DNA from: Saprospiraceae bacterium
GTDB taxonomy: Bacteria > Bacteroidota > Bacteroidia > Chitinophagales > Saprospiraceae
DNA length: 64,000 bases
Assembly (NCBI GenBank): GCA_016714985.1
Contig: JADKBS010000010.1
Location: 124,001 to 188,000 of the forward strand
Direction of reading: 5' to 3'
Part shown: positions 45,631 through 53,447 of the stretch, in pieces
Layout: every line of letters starts with the position of its first letter
Position numbering within the stretch: the stretch's first letter is position 1
Notes under the pieces: generated by a model
Seen by the model: the letters and a program-made list of their open reading frames with translations, nothing else
Told to the model about the DNA's origin: nothing
Databases searched by the model: none
Program-made: the position numbers and the translations under genes

Positions 45631-47478
45631 ATGAAAAACTTAGTACGTCTCCAATTCGCATTGATGGTTTGGCTTTGGGCAGGTGTTGAATTGCCCTCGT
45701 GGAGCCAATCAAGCTTCCAACTCAATGTCCTCTCCTATGATTCGCATGTGGAACTGAGTTGGCCCGTGCCAACTGGGGTTACGCCATTTTCCTATAAAAT
45801 CTGGCGCTCCGAAAACGGGCAAACCTTCAGCCAAGTGAAAATCATCTTCCCGACTGACTACCTGGACTTCGTTGGGTTCCCCGCTACCGGGCCAAAAACC
45901 CACCATTATTTCGTAGAGGCACTTGGAAGCAATGGCGTGCTTGCCACCTCCGACACGGTAGCTGCAACCGTGGCCCCACTTAGCGACGATGCCCTGCTCG
46001 ACATGGTTCAACGCTATACTTTCCGCTATTTCTGGGAGTTTGGCCACCCCATCAGCGGCATGGCAAGGGAACGGAACACGAGCGGAGACGTGGTGACTTC
46101 CGGCGGCACCGGCTTCGGCGTCATGGCAATGCTAGTGGCTGTGGAAAGGGGCTATATCACCCGTCAGCAGGCACTCGAAAGGCTGCTGACCATGACCAGC
46201 TTTTTGGAGGCTGCTGACCGTTTTCATGGAGCTTTTCCACACTGGATGAACGGTGGCACGGGCGATGTCGTCCCGTTCAGCCAGTACGACAACGGCGGCG
46301 ACCTTGTTGAAACGGCCTTCTTGATGCAGGGCCTGCTTTGCGCAAGGCAATATTTTGATAAAAACGATGCCGATGAAGTTGCGCTTAGGGAGAAAATAAC
46401 CACCCTGTGGGAAGCCGTCGAATGGGACTGGTACCGCAAGAACAACTCCAACCAACTCTACTGGCACTGGTCGCCCAATTTTGGCTGGCAGATGAACTTT
46501 CAGGTGCGGGGCTACAACGAGGCGCTCATTGTCTATCTGTTGGCCATCGCCTCGCCCACCCACTCCGTCCCAGCGAGCCTATGGAACACGGGCTGGGCAC
46601 AGTCGGGCTATGTGAACGGCAATACTTATTATGGCTACAAACTTGACGTAGGGCCAGTGAGGGGAGGGCCGTTGTTCTTTGCCCATTACTCCTACATGGG
46701 CTTCGACCCAAGGGGCATCAAGGACGCCTACACCAACTATTACATCCACAACAAGCACCATTCGCTGGTGAACCAAGCCTATTGCATCGCAAACCCCGAA
46801 AACCACGAGGGCTACTCGGACGAGTGCTGGGGCCTCACCGCCAGCGACGACCCGCTTGTCGGCTACCTCGCCCACGAACCGACCGCCAGCCGTGACAATG
46901 GCACGATTTCCCCCACCGCTGCCCTTTCTTCCATGCCCTATTCGCCAACGGAAAGCCTAAAAGCACTCAAGCATTTTTACCGGGTGCATGGCGCAAAACT
47001 CTGGGGCAAGATGGGCTTCTTCGATGCCTTCAACCTCGAAGAGGACTGGTTCGCCACCAGCACCCTTGCCATTGACCAAGGGCCTATCATTTGCATGATT
47101 GAAAATTACCGCAGCGGTTTGCTCTGGAACCTTTTCATGTCAAACCCGGAGATTCAGCCTGCTTTGGACGCCATAGGGTTCGTGGAAGATTTGACGCCAG
47201 TCACGACCCCTATTGGTGCTGGATTGGAGGTACTTGCCTACCCCAACCCGGCAGCAGACGCACTGACCGTGGAATTTGTTTTGGAGAAATCGCAGCCGGT
47301 TGAATTGGATTTAATAAACGCTCAAGGCCAGGTGACTAGGGAGTTTTCAAACGCAAATAGTGAAGTAGCCGGGATGTTCAGCCAACTTTTGGATTTGAAG
47401 GGATTGCCTTCGGGGCTTTATTTTTTGAGGGTCAAATTAGGATTTCAATACAGCTTGGTGAAATTTTTGAAAGAATAA
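45631..47478 (+). CDS. GH144-like glucoamylase-type glucanase with T9SS tail
   Basis: 615 residues. Signal peptide (MKNLVRLQFALMVWLWAGVE, cleavage near SWSQ), a fibronectin-III-like domain (about 25-115), then the glucoamylase-like (alpha/alpha)6 domain PF10091 from residue 125: MVQRYTFRYFWEFGHPISGM, GGTGFGVMAMLVAVERGYIT, FPHWMNGGTGDVVPFSQYDN and DQGPIICMIENYRSGLLWNL. This family is GH144, whose characterised members cut beta-1,2-glucan inside the chain. It ends in a type A T9SS signal (LEVLAYPNPAADALTVEFVL ... GLPSGLYFLRVK), so it acts outside the cell or on its surface. It lies next to SusCD genes. The family call is good; the substrate is inferred from the family. Confidence 0.85.
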   Translation: MKNLVRLQFALMVWLWAGVELPSWSQSSFQLNVLSYDSHVELSWPVPTGVTPFSYKIWRSENGQTFSQVKIIFPTDYLDFVGFPATGPKTHHYFVEALGSNGVLATSDTVAATVAPLSDDALLDMVQRYTFRYFWEFGHPISGMARERNTSGDVVTSGGTGFGVMAMLVAVERGYITRQQALERLLTMTSFLEAADRFHGAFPHWMNGGTGDVVPFSQYDNGGDLVETAFLMQGLLCARQYFDKNDADEVALREKITTLWEAVEWDWYRKNNSNQLYWHWSPNFGWQMNFQVRGYNEALIVYLLAIASPTHSVPASLWNTGWAQSGYVNGNTYYGYKLDVGPVRGGPLFFAHYSYMGFDPRGIKDAYTNYYIHNKHHSLVNQAYCIANPENHEGYSDECWGLTASDDPLVGYLAHEPTASRDNGTISPTAALSSMPYSPTESLKALKHFYRVHGAKLWGKMGFFDAFNLEEDWFATSTLAIDQGPIICMIENYRSGLLWNLFMSNPEIQPALDAIGFVEDLTPVTTPIGAGLEVLAYPNPAADALTVEFVLEKSQPVELDLINAQGQVTREFSNANSEVAGMFSQLLDLKGLPSGLYFLRVKLGFQYSLVKFLKE

Positions 47479-47514
47479 GCTTTATAGTTTTGAACTTAAA
47501 ATCCACCTGAATAA

Positions 47515-48348
47515 ATGGATTATCATCGGGACAGTGTCGTGACGGTTGGTGCAGCTTTAAGAAAAGGCCAGTTAATGGTAAACCTACCCGTGTTTGCCTT
47601 CATAGTGATAATACCTGCTGCGGGTTTATTCTTTCAATCAATTAGTGCATGGGTTCTCTTGGTCGGCATGATTGCAGGTATTGGTTTCGCTTGGCTTTGG
47701 TGGTCTTTCTTTATTGTCAAATGGCGATTATGGGCCTTTAAGAACGTCAGGAACGTCCATGAACTCAAAACCAGGGCTATTCAAAAAGGATTGATTTGGC
47801 CCGATGATAGCTTCTTTAATAAGACGGAAATATGGAATGACGAAGACAAAGCGGAGTGGCAGCTCATTCAAAGAAAATTCAAGATTGAAGACATTTATGA
47901 AGATGATAGCGCCGTGCCACGTGAGGCAATAATTTATTTTTCAAAGACAAAGAACTACGCTGAAATGGCAGTTTTTCTTTTTGTGTTAGGCTTTGGTTTA
48001 TTTTCATTGCTCGTAGCCAAAGAATGGTTATTTGGATTGCCATGCTCAATCCTTGGAGTATATCTCACTTTAAGGAGCTACAAAAAAGCTGCGAATAACA
48101 GCCCTCAAATTATCTTAACTGATAATGGGATAATGACTGCGAATACCCAATTCCATCCCTGGAGACTAATAAGTAACGAGACCGTTGTTCAAGAGCAAAA
48201 TGGCAAATATGTCAACATTTACCTAATCTATTATCACCCGGGCGGTAAGGAAAAAATATCAATTGATGACTACGATACAAATTACGACAAACTGCATCAC
48301 TTATTGAAAACCTATCGGCTACGGAGCAACAATTTGAAAAACACATAG
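47515..48348 (+). CDS. Uncharacterised membrane protein with bPH-like tail
   Basis: 277 residues with four hydrophobic segments in two pairs (about 25-70 and 150-190). A soluble charged segment of about 80 residues lies between the pairs (VHELKTRAIQKGLIWPDDSF). The C-terminal 80 residues are beta-rich (QIILTDNGIMTANTQFHPWR ... KEKISIDDYDTNYDKLHHLL), resembling bacterial PH-like domains of membrane proteins. I do not recognise a named family. It begins 37 bases after the GH144-like gene on the same strand, so it may be co-transcribed. Base composition is more AT-rich than that of its neighbours. Confidence 0.65.
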   Translation: MDYHRDSVVTVGAALRKGQLMVNLPVFAFIVIIPAAGLFFQSISAWVLLVGMIAGIGFAWLWWSFFIVKWRLWAFKNVRNVHELKTRAIQKGLIWPDDSFFNKTEIWNDEDKAEWQLIQRKFKIEDIYEDDSAVPREAIIYFSKTKNYAEMAVFLFVLGFGLFSLLVAKEWLFGLPCSILGVYLTLRSYKKAANNSPQIILTDNGIMTANTQFHPWRLISNETVVQEQNGKYVNIYLIYYHPGGKEKISIDDYDTNYDKLHHLLKTYRLRSNNLKNT

Positions 48349-48368
48349 ATGCCAACCACAACAAAAAA

Positions 48369-48407
48369 ACAGCCCTGTTAGTGCTTCTGAAGCTCCAACA
48401 GGGCTGT
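48369..48407. terminator. Hairpin between converging genes
   Basis: An 11-bp perfect stem ACAGCCCTGTT / AACAGGGCTGT with a 17-base loop, placed between the membrane-protein gene and SusD1. Confidence 0.65.
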
Positions 48408-48428
48408 ATTGTTTTCACAAAATCAAAA

Positions 48429-49925
48429 TCAATACCCTGGATTCTGTTTCAGTTTTCCAGCGCTAAGGTCAATGTGCTTTTGCGGAATCGGGAACACCTC
48501 GTGCTTGCCGTCCACGAAGTTTTTGCCGTGGGCACGAAGTACCTCACCTGCCCTTCCTGTGCGAACAAGGTCAAAGAAACGGTCGTGCTCCATCGCCATT
48601 TCCACCCTGCGTTCCTTGCGGATGGCATCCCGAAGTTCTGCTTGGGAGGAAGCTGTGGTGTTGCCCAAACCTGCCCGGTTGCGGATTTGGTTGAGGGCTG
48701 AGACAGCATCGCCGCTATTGCCAAGTTCATTGACGCTTCGGCCTTCATCAGCAAAATATCGCCATACCGCAAGATGCGAATATTCTTGCCCGATGACCAG
48801 GAATCATAGTTGTCCTCTTGGGATTCACTAACGTATGCTTTGTAGTTGTACTTCGGATTGGAGGCAGACTCAACTACTGCACCATCCCAAAGGGTTTGGC
48901 CTACGTAGTACATGGTGGCAGCCTTGCGCTCATCGCCTGCTTCATAAGCAGCTTCGAGGTCATCGCTCGGGGTATTAAAGCCCCAACCATTGAAACCGCC
49001 TGTCACAGGACCACGTGCGCCTTGCGTGACGAAATAGCCGCCAACCCCCCAGCCTTCTGCACCGTTCTGGCCTTCCACTTCAAACAATGACTCGGCACCA
49101 TTTTCATGCGATTGACGCCAAATCATGGCATAATCAGGCTCAAGGTCATACTCACCTGAATTGATGACGTCGTTGCAGGAGGCGAGGCACTCGTTCCATT
49201 TACCTTGGTACAGATAGACTTTGGCGAGCAAACCTTGGGCAGCGCCCTTGGTGGCACGGCCAAGGTCTTTGGTAGCGTATTGGCTCTTCAACGGAAGCAC
49301 AGCAATGGCATCTTTCAGATCTTGCTCAATCTGTGCATAGATTTCAGCCTTTGGCGTATTGGAATAGTCATCATAAATCTGGCTTGCTTCTTCACCAGTG
49401 TAAACCCTGGCAATCTTTGGAATTTCGCCATAGCAACGCACGAGGTTGAAGTAGAAATAAGCCCGAAGGAACTTTGCCTCACCAACCAACCTATCGGCCA
49501 AGGCAGCGTCAAGGCCCGCCTCGGTGAAGGTCGGAATATTGGCCACTGCTTGGTTGCAACGGCCAATGCCCGTGTAGTTAGCCTCCCACACTTCCAGCAC
49601 AGAAAGGCTGGTTGGAGTAAAGCTCAAGGCATCCATTTGGTCTTTGTCGGCACCAAGATCGCCGGGGTCGCTGCCCTTGTCGGCATCGTCGGAGGTGATG
49701 CTGCTCATGCCTATCCAAGAAAAGACGTGTTGGCCCCCATTGGATTGTCCAACCATAGCAAGAGTTCACGAACTTCTCGGCGTTGTTGGCATCGAGAAAT
49801 GTGGAGTCCGTCTGAATCAAGGTGTTTTCAGGAGCTGGTGACAGCCAATCCTCCTTGCACCCCGTACCGATGGCCGTGAGTGCCAACAGTGAGATGAAAA
49901 TGAATAAAAATGATATGTTTTTCAT
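48429..49925 (-). CDS. SusD-family glycan-binding lipoprotein (SusD1), broken by two frameshifts
   Basis: SusD-like surface lipoprotein that binds glycans over the SusC pore. Three frames form one protein of about 495 residues. Part 1 starts at ATG 49925 with a lipoprotein signal (MKNISFLFIFISLLALTAIG-TGC). Between 49730 and 49760 the frame shifts to part 2 (SWIGMSSITSDDADKGSDPG ..., FLRAYFYFNLVRCYGEIPKI, GRATKGAAQGLLAKVYLYQG). A second shift at about 48708 (one more A after TCA gives AEASNELGNSGDAVSALNQI) leads to part 3 (ELRDAIRKERRVEMAMEHDR, FFDLVRTGRAGE ... LKQNPGY), the standard SusD end. All SusD hallmarks are present once the frames are joined, so this is probably a working gene with sequencing indels. 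It lies 108 bases after SusC1. Confidence 0.85.
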
Positions 49926-49942
49926 GATTGAAATGGTTGCGA

Positions 49943-50031
49943 ATTTAGGTTTAGGAAGTTTAAAACAGTTTAGGAGGCTAAGTTTCGATGTCGTTTCTAA
50001 ACTTCCTAAACCTTGTTAAACCCATTAAACT
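49943..50031. repeat. Inverted array of GTTTAGGA-type repeats between susC1 and susD1
   Basis: The left arm (49943-49984) has TTTAGG(TT/AAG/AGG) units. The right arm (49994-50031) has complementary CCTAAAC and TTAAACC units. Lying inside the SusCD operon, it could attenuate or stabilise the transcript between the two genes. Confidence 0.65.
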
Positions 50032-50033
50032 TG

Positions 50034-53000
50034 TTATTTAAAATCAACATTAACCCCCACCATATAGGTAGCCAAGGTAGGATAGATACCCAACTCGATA
50101 CCGCTGTTGAGGGCGCTAGAGCCTGGAAGCTCTGGCGTAAAGCCTGAGAATTTCTTCCTTACGATCGGGTTTTGCGCCGAAACGAACACCCTCGCCCTGC
50201 CGATGCTCGCCTTGTCGGTGAGGCCGGTAGGAAGTGTATATCCAAGGGTCACGTTGTTGATGCGGAAGAAATTGCCAGATTCGACGAAATAGGTCGAAGG
50301 CTTGGGGATACTGTTGGATGCACGAGGCTCGTCGGTGTCCCGGTTGTTTTCTGTCCAGCGTGCCTCACGGGAGGCTTCGACGCTGTCGTTGCCGAAGCGG
50401 ACGCCTTTCTTGCCGTTGTAAACCTTGTTGCCAGCATTGCCATAGCAATTGATGGTAAAGTCGAAGTTTTGGAAATTCACGCCTCCCTCAATGCCATAGA
50501 ACATCTTTGGCTGGTAAGAGCCTACGAAAACACGATCACGCTCGTCGAGTACATTGTCGCCGTTGGCGTCCCTGTAACGGAAGTCGCCGGGCAGCGTACC
50601 CGTGAAGTGTGGGGAATCGTCAATCTCCTGTTGTGATTGGTAGATGCCATCCGTTTCATAAACCCAGAAACTGCCGATTGGTTGTCCAACCACGGTAGAA
50701 GTTGTGACTTCACCATTACCAAGGCCACCGTCTTTCAGGTCAATGCCACCTACCACGGCCTCCACCTCGTTGCGGTTGAAGGTAGCGTTGACGCCAAAGC
50801 GGTAGCTGAACGTTGCCGAAGGCACATCGCTCCATTTCAAGCCAAGTTCCAAGCCCTTGTTGCGCACATCGGCGGCACGGCTGAGGATGCCATCGGGGTC
50901 AACCACTGAAGGCGTTGGTACCCGGATATAGGCGTTGGTCAGTTTGTTGTAGTAGGAGATTTCACCGGAGAAGTTTTTGGCGAAGCCAAACTCCAAACCA
51001 GCATCAATTGACTTGGTCTCTTCCCACGTTGCGGCAGCATCCTTCAACTGGTTGATGGTGATCCCACCGACCAAACCGTTGGGGAAGCCATAAGGGTCGG
51101 TCTGCGAAACGGACAGCAGGGCAGCCAGTTCGTTGTTCACGATGCGGCTGATATTGTCGTTGCCGAGCACGGCGTAGCCAGCACGCAATTTCAGGTAATC
51201 CACCACATCCACATCCTTCAGGAAACCTTCTTCGGAAACAATCCAAGATGCACCAGCTGAGTAGAAAGTACCCCATTGATTATCTTTCGGGAAGGCACTG
51301 GAGCCATCACGACGAATGGTACCACTCAGGTTGTACTTGCCAAGGAAGCCTATATTGGCACGGCCAAACCAGCTTTCCCTTGCGAGCAGGTAACCGCTAT
51401 GGTTAGGGACAGTCACCCTAGATGGGTCGCCCTGACCCACGTACCAGAGGTTGCGGTCGGCGGGAACGTCAGCAACCCTTACGCCAAGCGAAGAGCCGTT
51501 GTCCCGCTCTGCCGAGTGGCCGCCGAGCAGTTCAAGGGTGTTGTTGTCGCCGAACTTGGTGGAATAGCGCAGGGTCTGGTCCCAAATCCAGTAGAATGAC
51601 CTGTAATTGTTGAGCCTCAACTCGGAAATCGGGTTGTTGTAAATACCGTATTGGTAAACGCCATTATAATTGGTGTTGTCGCCAACGCCTTTGTCAAACC
51701 CCCAGGAAGAACGGGCAGTAAGTCCGGGTAAAATGTCGGCCTCGCCGTAGAAATTGCCCTGCAAGCGATTGCTCCGGTCATAATTATGGGCCAACTCAAG
51801 TGTGGCAACAGGATTTGCGACGCTCAAACCATTCACGAAACCGTAATTCTGGTAGGGCGTGATGACAGGTGCCGTGGCGCCCATGCGGTAGGCATCTGTG
51901 AAGGCGCCCGTGGGCTTGTTGCGGCTCTTGTTCAAGTTAACGTTGAGCACGTTGCCAATGCGCAGGAACTTGAAAGGACGGTATTCGTTATTGTTGCGAA
52001 GCGTCACCCGTTCAAACTGTGCCCCAACCAGCACGCCTTCATCGCTGAAATAGCCGCCGCTGAAAAGGTAGTTCAGGTTAGGCGAGCCGCCGCTGATATT
52101 GAGCGAATAGTTCTGTACTACACCTTGCTGGCTGATTTCATCAAACCAGTCCGTGTCGTATTGCAAGGTGTCCAAATCAAAAAGCGGGGCAGTGCCCTCA
52201 TAAGCCCTTGCTTCATTGGTGTACTCGGCATAGAATTGGGCATCAGCCATGTCCACCACGTTGATGAGTTGACGGAACCCACGGTAGGTATCCAAACTGA
52301 CGGACATTTTACCTTCTTTACCCTTTTTAGTGGTAATCAGGATAACGCCGTTGGCAGCACGGGTACCGTAGATGGCGGCAGCACCGTCCTTCAAAACATC
52401 AATGGAGAAGATGTCGGCAGTGTTGATGTTTGTGATATTGTCCGTTATCACGCCGTCAACTACATAAAGTGGGTTTTCGTTGGTTAAAACAGTGTTGATG
52501 CCCCGAATTTGCACCCTTGGCTGCGTACCCGGCTCGCCAGACCCAATGACCTGGATGCCCGAGGCCAAGCCTTGAATGCCCTGTGCCGCAGTCAGCAGCG
52601 GCTGCTTTTTCAAGTCATCGCCCTTGACCTGTGAGATGGCACCCGTGACCTGTTTTTTGGTCAAGGTACCATAGCCCACCACCACGACCTGCTCCAACTG
52701 CTGAGCTGATTCCTGCAGCACCACGTCAATGACTCGACGGCCACCAACTGCGACTTCTTGGGTTTCAAAACCTGTGAAACTGAAAACAAGCGTCGCATTT
52801 TCGTCCACTTGAATGGAGTAAGTTCCATCCACGTCCGTCACTGTACCAATGGTCTCTTGCCCACGAACGAAAACACTTGCACCAATGAGGGTCTCCCCTT
52901 TTGCATCCCGGACGGTACCTGCAACGGTAATGGGGGCAGGTGGGTCGAACATACCTGGGCCAGCTTGGGCCGCTGGGATGGTAGCACAGCACAGCAAGAG

Positions 53001-53078
53001 CAAAAATTGCATCGAAAGCAACAGCTTTGCATAAGGTGAACTGTGTCGAAATTTAGTAGCGTAAATGAAATTTTGCAT
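50034..53078 (-). CDS. SusC/RagA-family TonB-linked outer-membrane receptor (SusC1)
   Basis: 1014 residues. Signal peptide region ending near IPAAQAGP, a CarboxypepD-like domain (VAGTVRDAKGETLIGASVFV ... about 50-130), the TonB-box-like EQVVVVGYGTLTKKQVTGAI, a plug domain (PRVQIRGINTVLTNENPLYV, VDGVITDNI, DGAAAIYGTRAANGVILITT) and a 22-stranded barrel to the C-terminus (YPTLATYMVGVNVDFK). SusC proteins import oligosaccharides using TonB energy with a SusD lid; SusD1 follows at once. The N-terminus is longer than usual, and the internal ATG (MQFLLLLCCATIPAAQAG) would give a neater signal peptide. Divergent promoters lie between it and the regulator. Confidence 0.93.
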   Translation of the reverse strand: MQNFIYATKFRHSSPYAKLLLSMQFLLLLCCATIPAAQAGPGMFDPPAPITVAGTVRDAKGETLIGASVFVRGQETIGTVTDVDGTYSIQVDENATLVFSFTGFETQEVAVGGRRVIDVVLQESAQQLEQVVVVGYGTLTKKQVTGAISQVKGDDLKKQPLLTAAQGIQGLASGIQVIGSGEPGTQPRVQIRGINTVLTNENPLYVVDGVITDNITNINTADIFSIDVLKDGAAAIYGTRAANGVILITTKKGKEGKMSVSLDTYRGFRQLINVVDMADAQFYAEYTNEARAYEGTAPLFDLDTLQYDTDWFDEISQQGVVQNYSLNISGGSPNLNYLFSGGYFSDEGVLVGAQFERVTLRNNNEYRPFKFLRIGNVLNVNLNKSRNKPTGAFTDAYRMGATAPVITPYQNYGFVNGLSVANPVATLELAHNYDRSNRLQGNFYGEADILPGLTARSSWGFDKGVGDNTNYNGVYQYGIYNNPISELRLNNYRSFYWIWDQTLRYSTKFGDNNTLELLGGHSAERDNGSSLGVRVADVPADRNLWYVGQGDPSRVTVPNHSGYLLARESWFGRANIGFLGKYNLSGTIRRDGSSAFPKDNQWGTFYSAGASWIVSEEGFLKDVDVVDYLKLRAGYAVLGNDNISRIVNNELAALLSVSQTDPYGFPNGLVGGITINQLKDAAATWEETKSIDAGLEFGFAKNFSGEISYYNKLTNAYIRVPTPSVVDPDGILSRAADVRNKGLELGLKWSDVPSATFSYRFGVNATFNRNEVEAVVGGIDLKDGGLGNGEVTTSTVVGQPIGSFWVYETDGIYQSQQEIDDSPHFTGTLPGDFRYRDANGDNVLDERDRVFVGSYQPKMFYGIEGGVNFQNFDFTINCYGNAGNKVYNGKKGVRFGNDSVEASREARWTENNRDTDEPRASNSIPKPSTYFVESGNFFRINNVTLGYTLPTGLTDKASIGRARVFVSAQNPIVRKKFSGFTPELPGSSALNSGIELGIYPTLATYMVGVNVDFK

Positions 53079-53261
53079 AGTTTAAGAATTGTTTTATCGA
53101 GTTAGATTCAAAAGAAAAACCAAGTTTTCGCACCGAAAGACGGGCGTGGTTTAAATCCATAGGCAGGAATTCATTCGCATCAAAGGCGAATCCTCTATAA
53201 GTTGCAAAGCAAATGATTTTCAGCCAATATTGTTAACTGCGGCAGCAGGAAGTTTTGGTGA

Positions 53262-53295
53262 CAAAAGTATCCTAAAGGGAATTACTTCCTGACAA
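53262..53295 (-). promoter_or_regulatory. Promoter of susC1 (TTTG-N-TACTTTTG)
   Basis: On the minus strand the -7 box TACTTTTG (53269-53262) and a TTTG at about 53296-53293 are spaced by about 23 bases. It lies about 180 bases upstream of the SusC1 start. Confidence 0.5.
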
Positions 53296-53368
53296 ATGCT
53301 TGCAAACAGTGCAAATGCCGCTTTTGAAGGCCATACCGCCATCACCAACAATTTGCCAAGCTATGCCC

Positions 53369-53396
53369 TTGTATTCCCTGGCCTGGTTTACATTTG
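53369..53396 (+). promoter_or_regulatory. Promoter of the propeller regulator (TTG-N17-TACATTTG)
   Basis: TTG at 53369-53371 and TACATTTG at 53389-53396, leading to the ATG at 53448. Together with the opposing box at 53262 it makes 53079-53447 a divergent regulatory region; no gene lies in it. Confidence 0.55.
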
Positions 53397-53447
53397 TTGG
53401 GTAATCAGGCTGTTTTAGCTGCATTACAAGCAGTTTATGCCCATAAA